Of a DNA stretch of 14,832 nt, positions 1-9,416 are shown one piece after another. The notes below the pieces were generated by a model. It saw only the letters and a program-made list of their open reading frames with translations. It was not told the origin of the DNA and did not search any database. Both the position numbers and the translations under genes were made by a program. Source of the stretch: Flavobacterium sp. (GTDB taxonomy: Bacteria > Bacteroidota > Bacteroidia > Flavobacteriales > Flavobacteriaceae); NCBI RefSeq assembly GCF_030146175.1, contig NZ_JASLCE010000070.1, positions 1 through 14,832 of the forward strand, written 5' to 3'. Positions within the stretch are counted from its first letter, which is position 1, and each line of letters starts with the position of its first letter.

Positions 1-2240
1 AGGTGCCTGTGGTAAACGAATTTCAGATTGAACACTGGAAATGGGTAGCCGATTATTATATGTGTGGTATTGGAGAAGTGTTTAAAACTGCTTTGCCTTC
101 GGGTTTCTTACTGGAAAGCGAAACGATCATTTCCGCGCCTCAGGAAACCTATGCAGATAGTAAGACGTTGGAAGACGACGAATTTTTAATCTGGGAGGCT
201 TTACAGCAACAATCGTCTCTAAAAGTGGAAGATATTATGGCGATTCTGGGGAAAAAGAACGTTTTTCCGGTATTGAACAGAATGTTGGCCAAAAATGTAC
301 TGACACTTCAGGAGGAGGTAATTGAAAAATACAAACCGAAAGTAACCAAATACATCCGCCTGCAATCGGAGTTTTTACAACAGCAGCAATTATCGGAATT
401 GTTGGAACTATTGTCCAGAGCGCCTAAACAACGGGAATTGGTCTTACAGTATTTTCAATTGCAGGCAACGGAAAAGAAACCGATTTCCGTTAAAAAATTA
501 ATTGAGATTTCCGGAGCGGGTCAGGCGGCGGTTAAATCGCTGGTCGATAAAGCGGTTTTTGAAGAATACCATTTATCGGAAGATCGGGTTCGCTTTGAAA
601 AATCGGAAGATTCCGGTTTTGAGCTAAGTGATCCGCAGCAAATTGCATTGAATGAAATTAAAGACAGTTTCGAAAAACAGAGTGTCTCTTTATTGCACGG
701 TGTTACGGCTTCCGGAAAAACGGAAGTCTATATCAAGCTGATCGAAGAATATATACAATCCGGGAAACAGGTATTGTATCTGTTGCCCGAAATCGCGCTA
801 ACGGTTCAGTTGGTAAGTCGCCTTACGGCTTATTTTGGAAACCAGATCGCGGTTTATCATTCCAAATATACCAATAACGAAAGAGTGGAAGTCTGGCAAC
901 AGGTATTGCAAAATTCCGAAAAAGCCAAAATTGTAATCGGAGTGCGTTCGGCTTTGTTTTTGCCGTTTTCGAATCTGGGACTTATTGTAATCGACGAAGA
1001 GCACGAGCAAACGTTTAAGCAGTTTGATCCGGCACCGCGATACCATGCCCGTGATGCGGCTATAGTACTGGCGGCGGCACACCGGTCAAAAGTGCTTTTG
1101 GGATCGGCTACACCAAGTCTGGAAACCTATTATAATGTACAATCCGGAAAATACGGATTGATCAATTTAACGGAGCGCTACGGAAAAGTGTTGTTGCCGG
1201 AGGTTTTTCTGGTCGATTTAAAAGATAAATACAAACGGAAACGTATGAAAGGGCATTTTAGCGATACGCTGATTGAGGCCATTTCGGAATCCTTATCGTT
1301 GGGCGAACAGGTGATTTTGTTTCAAAACAGAAGAGGTTATTCTCCTTTTGTGGAATGTATGACCTGTGGACATGTGCCGCAATGTCCCAATTGTGATGTG
1401 AGTCTTACCTATTATAAGTATAAAAACCAATTGCGTTGCCATTATTGTGGTTATTCGATTGCAAATCCTACACATTGTCACGCTTGCCAGTCGGTGGATT
1501 TGTCAACCAAAGGATTTGGGACGGAACAGATCGAAATGGAATTGCGGGAGCTTTTTCCGGAAAAAAACATCGGTCGGATGGATCAGGATACAACCCGTGG
1601 TAAATATGGGTATGAAAAGATAATCGATGCTTTCCGGGAACAGGAAATCGATATTCTGGTCGGAACACAAATGTTGGCCAAAGGCTTGCATTTTGATAAT
1701 GTAACGCTGGTTGGAATTATGAATGCGGATAATATGCTGAATCAGCCGGATTTTCGTTCGCACGAACGGGCGTTTCAAATGATGATGCAGGTAGCGGGTA
1801 GAGCGGGAAGAAGTGAAAAGAAAGGGAAAGTGATGATTCAAACCTATAACCCGTACCATAATATTATCCAGCAGGTAACGACCAACGATTATATGGGGAT
1901 GTATAAAGAACAGGTCTATGAGCGGCACAATTTTAAATATCCGCCCTTTTACCGATTGGTAAAACTGACGTTAAAGCACCGCGATTTTGATAAATTAAAA
2001 GAGGGTTCGATGTGGATGTATAATGTGTTGACACAATCCCTTCAAATCCCGGTTCTTGGCCCGGAAGAACCCGCCATAAGCAGGATCCGGAATGAATACA
2101 TCCGGACAATCCTGATTAAGATTCCGCAGAAAAGCCATTTGGGGAACACCAAAAAAATGATACGAAAAATAGGAAGCAGTTTTGAGGCGATCCCGCAATA
2201 TCGGGCTATAAGAGTGTCGGTTAATGTAGATAATTACTAA
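1..2240 (+). CDS. priA: Primosomal protein N' (replication restart helicase PriA), 5'-partial
   Basis: PriA is a 3'-to-5' superfamily 2 helicase that recognises stalled or repaired forks and reloads the replisome. The frame is open from the window edge. The first complete codon is a GTG at base 3 that encodes an internal Val, so roughly 70 N-terminal residues (most of the 3'-DNA-binding domain) are inferred to lie upstream. Numbered from base 3, the 745 visible residues contain a winged-helix-like linker region, a Walker A motif GVTASGKT (233-240; Ala where many homologues have Gly), a DEEH box (331-334), eight zinc-binding cysteines in four CxxC pairs (452/455, 461/464, 479/482, 492/495) inserted in the second helicase lobe, GTQMLAKG (554-561), the QVAGRAGR motif (596-603) and the YPPF segment (646-649) that starts the C-terminal domain. 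All catalytic motifs are intact. Its stop codon overlaps that of the convergent response-regulator gene. Confidence 0.97.
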   Translation, partial: VPVVNEFQIEHWKWVADYYMCGIGEVFKTALPSGFLLESETIISAPQETYADSKTLEDDEFLIWEALQQQSSLKVEDIMAILGKKNVFPVLNRMLAKNVLTLQEEVIEKYKPKVTKYIRLQSEFLQQQQLSELLELLSRAPKQRELVLQYFQLQATEKKPISVKKLIEISGAGQAAVKSLVDKAVFEEYHLSEDRVRFEKSEDSGFELSDPQQIALNEIKDSFEKQSVSLLHGVTASGKTEVYIKLIEEYIQSGKQVLYLLPEIALTVQLVSRLTAYFGNQIAVYHSKYTNNERVEVWQQVLQNSEKAKIVIGVRSALFLPFSNLGLIVIDEEHEQTFKQFDPAPRYHARDAAIVLAAAHRSKVLLGSATPSLETYYNVQSGKYGLINLTERYGKVLLPEVFLVDLKDKYKRKRMKGHFSDTLIEAISESLSLGEQVILFQNRRGYSPFVECMTCGHVPQCPNCDVSLTYYKYKNQLRCHYCGYSIANPTHCHACQSVDLSTKGFGTEQIEMELRELFPEKNIGRMDQDTTRGKYGYEKIIDAFREQEIDILVGTQMLAKGLHFDNVTLVGIMNADNMLNQPDFRSHERAFQMMMQVAGRAGRSEKKGKVMIQTYNPYHNIIQQVTTNDYMGMYKEQVYERHNFKYPPFYRLVKLTLKHRDFDKLKEGSMWMYNVLTQSLQIPVLGPEEPAISRIRNEYIRTILIKIPQKSHLGNTKKMIRKIGSSFEAIPQYRAIRVSVNVDNY

Positions 2241-2932
2241 GCGTTTTCGATCGCTTTGACCAAATCTTCTTTTTTATTCCGGCTCAATGGGATTTTGTTC
2301 GTGCCGATTTCAGCAAATTTACTGTTGAATTTGTCGATTTTATCAATGTTAACAATAAAGGATTTGTGAACCCGGATAAACTTGTCTTTCGGTAGTTCGT
2401 TTTCAAACGCTTTCATGGTCGACAGTACAAGGTGGTTGTCCTCATCGGTAATGACTTTTACATAATCCCCGTAGGCTTCGATCCATTTAATTCTCGAAAT
2501 GTAAATTTTAAGTTTTTTAAGGTTACTCTTAATAAAGATAAACGGACTTTCCTCGTCGGAATTTTCTTTTCCGAGCAAAACAAAGTTCATCGCTTTTTTT
2601 ACAGCAACATTAAATCGTTCGCGGGTAATAGGTTTGTGCAAATAATCGGTAGCGGCATAATCAAATGCTTTAACGGCATATTCCGTTTTTGATGTAATGA
2701 AAATCACCTGCGGTTTTGCCTTCAGTCCGTCTAGTAAATCAAAACCGTTTATAACCGGCATCTCGATATCCAGAAAAACCAGGTCTACGTTTTTGTTGGT
2801 AATGCAATTCTTTGCTTCAATAGCATTAGAGAATTCACCTACAAGGGACAGGTTTGGGTTCTCGGTTACGAGTTTGGTAATGGTTAAACGCTGAATACTA
2901 CTATCATCAACTACAATACAGTTTATCTTCAT
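2237..2932 (-). CDS. LytTR-family response regulator
   Basis: This 231-residue cytoplasmic two-component regulator joins an N-terminal receiver domain (about 1-120) to a C-terminal LytTR DNA-binding domain (about 131-229). The receiver has the acidic pair D9/D10, the phosphoacceptor D55 in LDIEMP, T80 after the hydrophobic strand, and K100 in HKP, so it should accept phosphate. The LytTR part shows the usual blocks FIFIKSNLKKLK, IEAYGDYVKV and FIRVHKSFIVNI. Genes of this layout (LytR/AlgR type) are usually controlled by a histidine kinase, often a membrane LytS/YpdA-type kinase, but none is encoded here, so it is an orphan in this window. The target genes cannot be told from the sequence. The ATG at 2932 is the natural start because the receiver domain begins directly with MKINCIVVDD. 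No clear TAnnTTTG promoter was found in front of it. It converges on priA with a 4-bp overlap. Confidence 0.95.
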   Translation of the reverse strand: MKINCIVVDDSSIQRLTITKLVTENPNLSLVGEFSNAIEAKNCITNKNVDLVFLDIEMPVINGFDLLDGLKAKPQVIFITSKTEYAVKAFDYAATDYLHKPITRERFNVAVKKAMNFVLLGKENSDEESPFIFIKSNLKKLKIYISRIKWIEAYGDYVKVITDEDNHLVLSTMKAFENELPKDKFIRVHKSFIVNIDKIDKFNSKFAEIGTNKIPLSRNKKEDLVKAIENA

Positions 2933-3047
2933 AGTCTAATAAAAATCAAATAAGTTTATTTTAGTAATAAAAATAGCAAATCGTATCGGATTGACAAAGG
3001 ATACTTGAGATAAAAACAGTGTTAGGACTAAAAAAAAGAAAATACCC

Positions 3048-3077
3048 TTGTGGATTAAATATAAATCGCTATTTTTG
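3048..3077 (+). promoter_or_regulatory. Promoter of the rpsF-rpsR-rplI operon (Bacteroidota type)
   Basis: A TTG at 3048-3050 is followed after 19 bases by TATTTTTG (3070-3077), which matches the Bacteroidota consensus TTG-N17-19-TAnnTTTG exactly. Transcription would start near 3083. That gives an AT-rich leader of about 28 bases before the rpsF ATG, with no Shine-Dalgarno motif and no visible hairpin. Confidence 0.8.
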
Positions 3078-3110
3078 CACCCAATTTTATAACAAATAAA
3101 TTTTATTCTT

Positions 3111-3452
3111 ATGAATCATTATGAAACTGTTTTCATCTTGAATCCCGTTTTATCTGAGCAGCAGGTAAAGGAAACAGTAAGCAAATTTGAAGATTTTCTT
3201 ACTTCTAAAGGAGCAGAGATGGTAGCGAAAGAGGATTGGGGCTTAAAAAAATTAGCGTACGAAATCCAACACAAGAAAAGTGGTTTTTATCATTTATTCG
3301 AATTCAAAGCATCTGGAGATATCTTAGTTGCATTTGAAACGGAATTCCGTCGTGACGAAAGAGTAATGCGCTTTTTAACTGTAAGTTTAGATAAACATGC
3401 AGTAGCGTGGGCTGAAAGAAGAAGAGCAAAATTAAAATCTACAAAAGCTTAA
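3111..3452 (+). CDS. rpsF: 30S ribosomal protein bS6
   Basis: bS6 binds 16S rRNA as a partner of bS18 on the platform of the small subunit. The 113-residue product opens with the family signature [12 protein letters not shown] and has the conserved core around [12 protein letters not shown] (about 41-52) and the [10 protein letters not shown] stretch (about 80-89) that ends the ferredoxin-like fold. A basic tail ([13 protein letters not shown]) follows. Length and motifs fit a complete protein. It is the first gene of a three-gene ribosomal operon, followed by rpsR after 5 bp and lying directly behind a clear promoter. Unlike the enterobacterial layout there is no priB or ssb inside the cluster. 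Its codons lean to those of highly expressed genes (GCT, CGT, TTA) compared with the priA and ligA genes on either side. Confidence 0.98.
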   Translation: MNHYETVFILNPVLSEQQVKETVSKFEDFLTSKGAEMVAKEDWGLKKLAYEIQHKKSGFYHLFEFKASGDILVAFETEFRRDERVMRFLTVSLDKHAVAWAERRRAKLKSTKA

Positions 3453-3457
3453 TTAGT

Positions 3458-3754
3458 ATGTCAAGTATTGAGCAATCTGCAAAAGGAAAAAAAGACGGGG
3501 ATATCAGATATCTTACGCCTTTAAATATAGAAACTAACAAAACTAAAAAGTATTGTCGTTTCAAAAAAGCCGGTATCAAATATGTTGATTACAAAGATCC
3601 GGACTTCTTATTGAAATTCGTGAATGAGCAAGGAAAAATCCTTCCTCGTCGTTTAACAGGAACTTCTTTGAAATACCAAAGAAAAGTATCTGTAGCGGTA
3701 AAAAGAGCACGTCATTTAGCATTAATGCCATATGTGGCTGATTTATTAAAATAA
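3458..3754 (+). CDS. rpsR: 30S ribosomal protein bS18
   Basis: bS18 forms a heterodimer with bS6 in the 30S platform. The 98-residue product carries the typical block [18 protein letters not shown] (about 30-47), then the [18 protein letters not shown] segment (about 51-68) and the basic RNA-binding helix [14 protein letters not shown]. It is longer than the approximately 75-residue enterobacterial protein because of about 20 extra N-terminal residues. I believe this is common in Bacteroidota. Only one cysteine is present (C33), so a CxxC zinc site is not suggested. The ATG used lies 5 bp after rpsF, and the short gap supports co-transcription and coupled translation. Confidence 0.98.
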   Translation: MSSIEQSAKGKKDGDIRYLTPLNIETNKTKKYCRFKKAGIKYVDYKDPDFLLKFVNEQGKILPRRLTGTSLKYQRKVSVAVKRARHLALMPYVADLLK

Positions 3755-3769
3755 AAAAGAGGCGAGATT

Positions 3770-4213
3770 ATGGAACTTATATTAAAACAAGACGTACAGA
3801 ATTTAGGTTTTAAAGACGATGTAGTATCTGTTAAGCCAGGTTACGGTCGTAACTTTTTAATTCCTCAAGGTTTTGCTATTTTAGCAACTCCGTCAGCTAA
3901 AAAAGTATTAGCTGAAAACTTAAAACAAAAAGCTCACAAAGAAGCTAAAATCGTTGCTGATGCGAAAAGCTTGGCTGAAGCGATCAAAGCTTTAGAGATC
4001 AAAATCACGGCTAAAGCTGGTGGTGAAAAATTATTCGGATCTGTTACAAATGCAGATATCGCTGAAGTTTTAGAGAAAAACGGACATGCAATCGATAAAA
4101 AATTCATCACTTCTGGTATCGTTAAACGTACAGGAAAATACAATGCTTCTATCCGTTTACACCGTGATGTAATCGTAGAATTAGCTTACGAAATTGTTGC
4201 TGAAAAAGCATAA
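3770..4213 (+). CDS. rplI: 50S ribosomal protein bL9
   Basis: bL9 is an elongated protein at the base of the L1 stalk of the large subunit, linked to reading-frame maintenance. The 147 residues show the N-terminal RNA-binding signature with GFKDDVVSVKPGYGRNFLIP (residues 13-32), the long connecting helix rich in Lys and Ala (about 40-75), and the C-terminal domain beginning near AGGEKLFGSVTNADIAE. Length is normal. It sits 15 bp after rpsR. An AGAGG-like purine run about 7 bases before the ATG could act as a Shine-Dalgarno site, which is unusual beside the other A-rich leaders in this window. It is the last gene of the operon and is followed by a strong terminator. Codon use (GCT, CGT, TTA rich) suggests high expression. 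Confidence 0.98.
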   Translation: MELILKQDVQNLGFKDDVVSVKPGYGRNFLIPQGFAILATPSAKKVLAENLKQKAHKEAKIVADAKSLAEAIKALEIKITAKAGGEKLFGSVTNADIAEVLEKNGHAIDKKFITSGIVKRTGKYNASIRLHRDVIVELAYEIVAEKA

Positions 4214-4230
4214 TTTTAGCAAAATAAAGC

Positions 4231-4261
4231 AAAAGCCTTCCCAATCGGGAAGGCTTTTTTT
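4231..4261 (+). terminator. Intrinsic terminator after rplI
   Basis: The stem GCCTTCCC (4235-4242) pairs with GGGAAGGC (4247-4254) around the loop AATC. It is extended by an A-run pairing with a T-run and followed by six or more T. This is the strongest terminator in the window and closes the ribosomal operon. Confidence 0.93.
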
Positions 4262-4320
4262 ATACCTTTATGTTTTGTCGGCTATCGGATGCATCCGGTT
4301 GCGGTACTAAAACAATAACA

Positions 4321-4791
4321 ATGAGATATACGCGATTAACAAAAGAACAACTGGAAGAACTGCACCCGGAATTTGTAAATTTTCTGGCCACTCAATCGGT
4401 CGATAAAGCCGAATGGGATAAAATTAAAGCGCAAAACCCGGAAGTCGCCGAACAGGAGATCGATGTTTTTTCGGATCTGATCTGGGAAGGTGTGCTAACC
4501 AATGCCAAATACCTGGAACACTATTCGAAACATCATATTTTTCTGTTTCATTGCAGCGATATTCACATGCAAACCATTGTGATCCATTCGCTGGTTGAAG
4601 AAGTCGATTTTCTGACCAAAGAAGGGTTGAATTGGCTTAGTGATAATCTGTTTACGGATAATGTTGAAATCCAGAAAGGACAAAAGGTTTTTGTAGACGA
4701 ACGCAACGACGAAATATTCGGACTGGTTCGCCAGGGAGCCATCCTGTGTGACGGCGATTTGTACCGTCAGATGGAAAATATACTTGAGTAA
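4321..4791 (+). CDS. DUF6495-like protein of unknown function
   Basis: The 156-residue product is soluble and acidic, with no signal peptide or membrane segment. I recognise it as resembling the flavobacterial DUF6495 family, whose members begin much like MRYTRLTKEQLEELHPEFVN and contain FLATQS; no biochemical role is known to me. An in-frame ATG at 4270 would add 17 residues (MFCRLSDASGCG...) that look like translated leader and lie just after the rplI terminator, so I chose 4321. The middle part (about 74-105) is rich in His and aromatic residues (HYSKHHIFLFHCSDIHMQ), which could bind metal, but this is only suggested by composition. A weak -7-like TATGTTTTG near 4269-4277 could be its promoter. 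ligA follows after 84 bp on the same strand, so the two may be co-transcribed. Confidence 0.8.
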   Translation: MRYTRLTKEQLEELHPEFVNFLATQSVDKAEWDKIKAQNPEVAEQEIDVFSDLIWEGVLTNAKYLEHYSKHHIFLFHCSDIHMQTIVIHSLVEEVDFLTKEGLNWLSDNLFTDNVEIQKGQKVFVDERNDEIFGLVRQGAILCDGDLYRQMENILE

Positions 4792-4794
4792 TAG

Positions 4795-6873
<2,079 letters not shown>

Positions 6874-7015
6874 ATGCTTTATTGTCAGGAGAATTATAGA
6901 AATTAACGTTTTTTTTTGATCCAAATCGATGGAATCTGCTTTTCCCGGAATTTTTACGTTATTGTAGGGTGTCCTATTGTAACTTGCGGCAAAAATCTTT
7001 CATTTTTAATCTGTT

Positions 7016-7732
7016 ATGCGACGTATTATGGAGCAAAAAGTAAAAGACGGAATAAGTGGAATTCTCATTTTGTTTTATTTTTTGATTGGCGGGATTTCGG
7101 TTGCGAGCGAATATATGCAGGATCATTTTCTGACGTATATTTCGAAACCCTTCCTGATGCCGATATTGTTTTATCTCTATTACCTAAACTCCGAAAAGCG
7201 GAACAATGCTTTTGTGCTCGCACTTTTTTTTAACTGGATAGCCAATATTGCCTTTGTGGCGGCCACAAAAGATACGGTGTATTTCGGATCGCTGTTTTTT
7301 TTGTTGTACCGTGTTATGGTGGTTTATATGTTGGTGGAGCGGATTGCTTTTCCGAAGATTATTCCTTTTTTGATAGGTTGTATCCCGTTTTTCTTTATTT
7401 ATATTACCGTTACAAGCCTTGTAAATGCCGAGATCGAAAACGGAATTTACCTGTTTTGGGTGAATGGGATTTTTATGATTTTTCTGGGCGGTTTTACCCT
7501 TGCGAATTATATCTTAAATAACAATAAGGTAAATACCCTGTTACTGATAAGTACCTTATTGTTTACGTTTATCCAGTTTCTCGTAACGATCAACCTGTAT
7601 TATCTTACGTTGCCATTGTTTCAGCCGATTTCGTTGGCGATGTTTGTGGTGGCGCAGTATCTGCTTTATAAATCCGTTTTGATAATGGACTATAAAAGAG
7701 TTTTATACGACAATACTTCTTCCGGAGTGTGA
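7016..7732 (+). CDS. YhhN/TMEM86-like (lysoplasmalogenase family) integral membrane protein, divergent
   Basis: The 238-residue product is almost wholly hydrophobic, with about eight predicted membrane segments between residues 13 and 225. The segment SKPFLMPILFYLYYL (43-57), the following NWIANIAF (73-80), the FLGGFTLANYIL stretch (156-167) and the late VVAQYLLYKSVL (211-222) line up by eye with the KP-LMP, SW-GD, G-F--SD and AQ-LL blocks of the YhhN/TMEM86 family. Characterised animal members of that family hydrolyse lysoplasmalogens. Both Asp positions typical of those blocks appear to be Asn here (N77 and N164), so enzymatic activity is doubtful and the family assignment itself rests on a remembered pattern. 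The ATG at 7016 is used; a second in-frame Met lies four codons later. No convincing promoter was found in the 142-bp gap behind ligA. Its 3' end overlaps the convergent metallophosphatase gene by 30 bp. Confidence 0.72.
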   Translation: MRRIMEQKVKDGISGILILFYFLIGGISVASEYMQDHFLTYISKPFLMPILFYLYYLNSEKRNNAFVLALFFNWIANIAFVAATKDTVYFGSLFFLLYRVMVVYMLVERIAFPKIIPFLIGCIPFFFIYITVTSLVNAEIENGIYLFWVNGIFMIFLGGFTLANYILNNNKVNTLLLISTLLFTFIQFLVTINLYYLTLPLFQPISLAMFVVAQYLLYKSVLIMDYKRVLYDNTSSGV

Positions 7733-8620
7733 TTTGGTTTTGTTCGCGTCGAAATAAAAATCGATACGTCCTAAATTGATACCATAACATCCCACTTGAT
7801 TGATCAAGACTTCTTTGCCGTCAAGATTTTTTTCAATTACCGGCTTGCTTAGGAAAGTGTGCGTATGTCCTCCAATGATCAGGTCGATGTCTTTGGTTCT
7901 TCGTGCCAAAAGAATATCGCAGATACGCTCCGGCTCGTTGTTGTATTTAAAACCGATATGGGATAAACAAATCACCAGATCGCATTTTTTCTCGTGTTTC
8001 AGGATACGAGTCATTTCGGTCGCGGTTTCCACCGGATCGTTATAAACGGTTTCCTTATAAAGCTTTTTGTCTACAAGTCCCTGTAGTTCGACACCCAATC
8101 CGAAAACGCCGATTTTGATACCGTCTTTTTCGAATATTTTATACGGTTTAACAATGTCGTTTAAAACCGTGTTTTTAAAATCGTAATTGGCTGAAACGAA
8201 ATCAAATTTAGCATGAGGTAACTGTGCATAAAAACCGTCAATTCCGTTGTCGAAATCGTGGTTACCCATAGTGGCTAAATCGTATTGCAGCATACTCATC
8301 AGTTTGAATTCCAGTTCGCCGCCATAATAATTAAAATAAGGTGTTCCCTGGAAAATATCACCGGCATCCAGTAGTAATACGTTTGGTGTTTCTTTGCGAA
8401 TTTCCTGTATCAGACTGGCACGACGCGCCACGCCACCCATATTCGGGTTTTTTGGATCCGTGGCTGGAAACGGGTCGATATGACTGTGAACGTCATTGGT
8501 ATGTAATATCGTAATCTTTTTAATATCCGGGGCAGTTGTAAAGCTGCTTAGTGAAAGGCCTCCAACAGAAACCAGAGCAGAGCTCGCTAATGTGCCTTTT
8601 AAAAATTCTCTTCTTTTCAT
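7703..8620 (-). CDS. 5'-nucleotidase-type metallophosphatase (catalytic half), Tat-type signal
   Basis: This is the calcineurin-like phosphoesterase half of a UshA-type 5'-nucleotidase, expected to remove phosphate from nucleotides or related esters outside the cytoplasm. The 305 residues contain the two-metal site in order: D43/H45 in NDVHSH, D85/D88 in DAGD, N120/H121 in GNHD, H221 in LSHIG, and H252/H254 in GGHTHT. The N-terminus MKRREFLKG followed by a hydrophobic stretch (10-27) resembles a twin-arginine export signal, which suggests folding and metal loading before export. The substrate-binding C-terminal domain usually fused to this fold is absent; it is encoded by the gene just upstream on the same strand, which ends 12 bp before this start. 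Together they probably act as a two-polypeptide enzyme. The last 30 bases overlap the convergent membrane-protein gene. Confidence 0.94.
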   Translation of the reverse strand: MKRREFLKGTLASSALVSVGGLSLSSFTTAPDIKKITILHTNDVHSHIDPFPATDPKNPNMGGVARRASLIQEIRKETPNVLLLDAGDIFQGTPYFNYYGGELEFKLMSMLQYDLATMGNHDFDNGIDGFYAQLPHAKFDFVSANYDFKNTVLNDIVKPYKIFEKDGIKIGVFGLGVELQGLVDKKLYKETVYNDPVETATEMTRILKHEKKCDLVICLSHIGFKYNNEPERICDILLARRTKDIDLIIGGHTHTFLSKPVIEKNLDGKEVLINQVGCYGINLGRIDFYFDANKTKSHSGRSIVV

Positions 8621-8632
8621 CTTCTTAATCTT

Positions 8633-9415
8633 TTATTCCAGGATAATTCGTTCGGTTGTGATAACAGGTATAGTGTCGACTTTTTTAAAGTAGTCGATTA
8701 ACAGGTTACGGAGTTTGTAATCCATGTCATACGATTGAATTCCTTTTTTAAAGAAATTCATACTGTCGCCGCCATTGGATAAATAATCGGATGTGGCAAC
8801 ATAGTATACCTGATCCTCCTGAAGGGGTTTTCCGTTAACACTTAACGATTTGATGCTTAAATTGTCTTTGTTGGCTACGATTTTTAAACCGGATAACGGA
8901 TGCGGTTTGCGTTCTTTTAAAATGTATTCGGCCATTTCGCGAATCTGAGCGCCTTTTAATGCGATAATGATCAAACTATTTTCAAAAGGCATGATTTCAA
9001 AAGCGGTACGAGTGGTAACATCGCCTTTTGGGAGTGGTGCGCGGATTCCGCCATGGTTCAACAGACAGATATCAATGTTTTTTTTCTCGCGTGACTGGAA
9101 AATCGGGTTGCCCATTTCGATGGTTACATCGGCCAATAGGTTTCCGATGGTTGTTTGCCAGGTTCCTTTGCTTTTGTCTAAGGTTTCGGGGCAATAGGCC
9201 AGTACATGGTCGAGTTCCTGGTTGATGTGATCGCGGTAAGGCGCTACATAATCTTCGATAGATTTAACATCCGGGTAAGCATTTGTGACACCGATTTGTT
9301 TTCCTTCAATTTTGGTGTTGTAGTACTTTTGAGTGGTACAGGAAACCGATAAAAAAATGCCCGTAAGGACAATAATTGAAGTTAAAATACGGTTATACTT
9401 TCTTAATTTTGTCAT
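8633..9415 (-). CDS. 5'-nucleotidase C-terminal domain lipoprotein
   Basis: The 260-residue product corresponds to the substrate-binding C-terminal domain of 5'-nucleotidases (5_nucleotid_C family) standing alone. It begins with a lipoprotein signal: the hydrophobic core IIVLTGIFLSVS ends in the lipobox LSVSC, with C26 as the lipidated residue. Family motifs are visible: NLLADV (92-97), NHGGIRA (120-126), FEIMPFENSL (139-148) and ATSDYLSNGGDSMNFF (207-222), the last resembling the nucleoside-binding segment. There is no metal-site motif, so alone it should lack phosphatase activity. The metallophosphatase gene follows after 12 bp on the same strand, so both are likely one transcript, with this domain made first. 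I found no TAnnTTTG promoter for it; its start lies 48 bp from the divergent DUF6913-like gene. Confidence 0.93.
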   Translation of the reverse strand: MTKLRKYNRILTSIIVLTGIFLSVSCTTQKYYNTKIEGKQIGVTNAYPDVKSIEDYVAPYRDHINQELDHVLAYCPETLDKSKGTWQTTIGNLLADVTIEMGNPIFQSREKKNIDICLLNHGGIRAPLPKGDVTTRTAFEIMPFENSLIIIALKGAQIREMAEYILKERKPHPLSGLKIVANKDNLSIKSLSVNGKPLQEDQVYYVATSDYLSNGGDSMNFFKKGIQSYDMDYKLRNLLIDYFKKVDTIPVITTERIILE

Positions 9416-9416
9416 T

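Noticed and set aside
1503..1928. A 141-codon open frame on the minus strand inside priA, and similar antisense frames in ligA, bamD, coaBC and the DUF4835 gene
   Set aside because: The predicted peptides match no family I know, are rich in His, Ile, Arg and Ser as expected for shadows, and lie opposite genes with clear motifs.
3078..3110. Possible S6:S18 autoregulatory RNA leader before rpsF
   Set aside because: The predicted leader is only about 28 bases, AT-rich and without a stem, so the known motif cannot be present downstream of the predicted start.
4270..4320. In-frame upstream ATG that would lengthen the DUF6495-like protein by 17 residues
   Set aside because: It starts 9 bases after the ribosomal-operon terminator, and the extra residues do not resemble the family N-terminus, which begins with MRYTRLTKEQ.
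6874..7015. T-run at about 6907-6915 and TTG/TAACTTGC matches in the gap after ligA
   Set aside because: The T-run has no stem before it, and the promoter-like match has two mismatches and only 15 bases of spacing, so neither a terminator nor a promoter can be supported.
6916..7233. A 105-codon plus-strand frame overlapping the start of the YhhN-like gene
   Set aside because: The alternative frame at 7016-7732 is longer and has coherent membrane segments; the 105-residue product has no family features.
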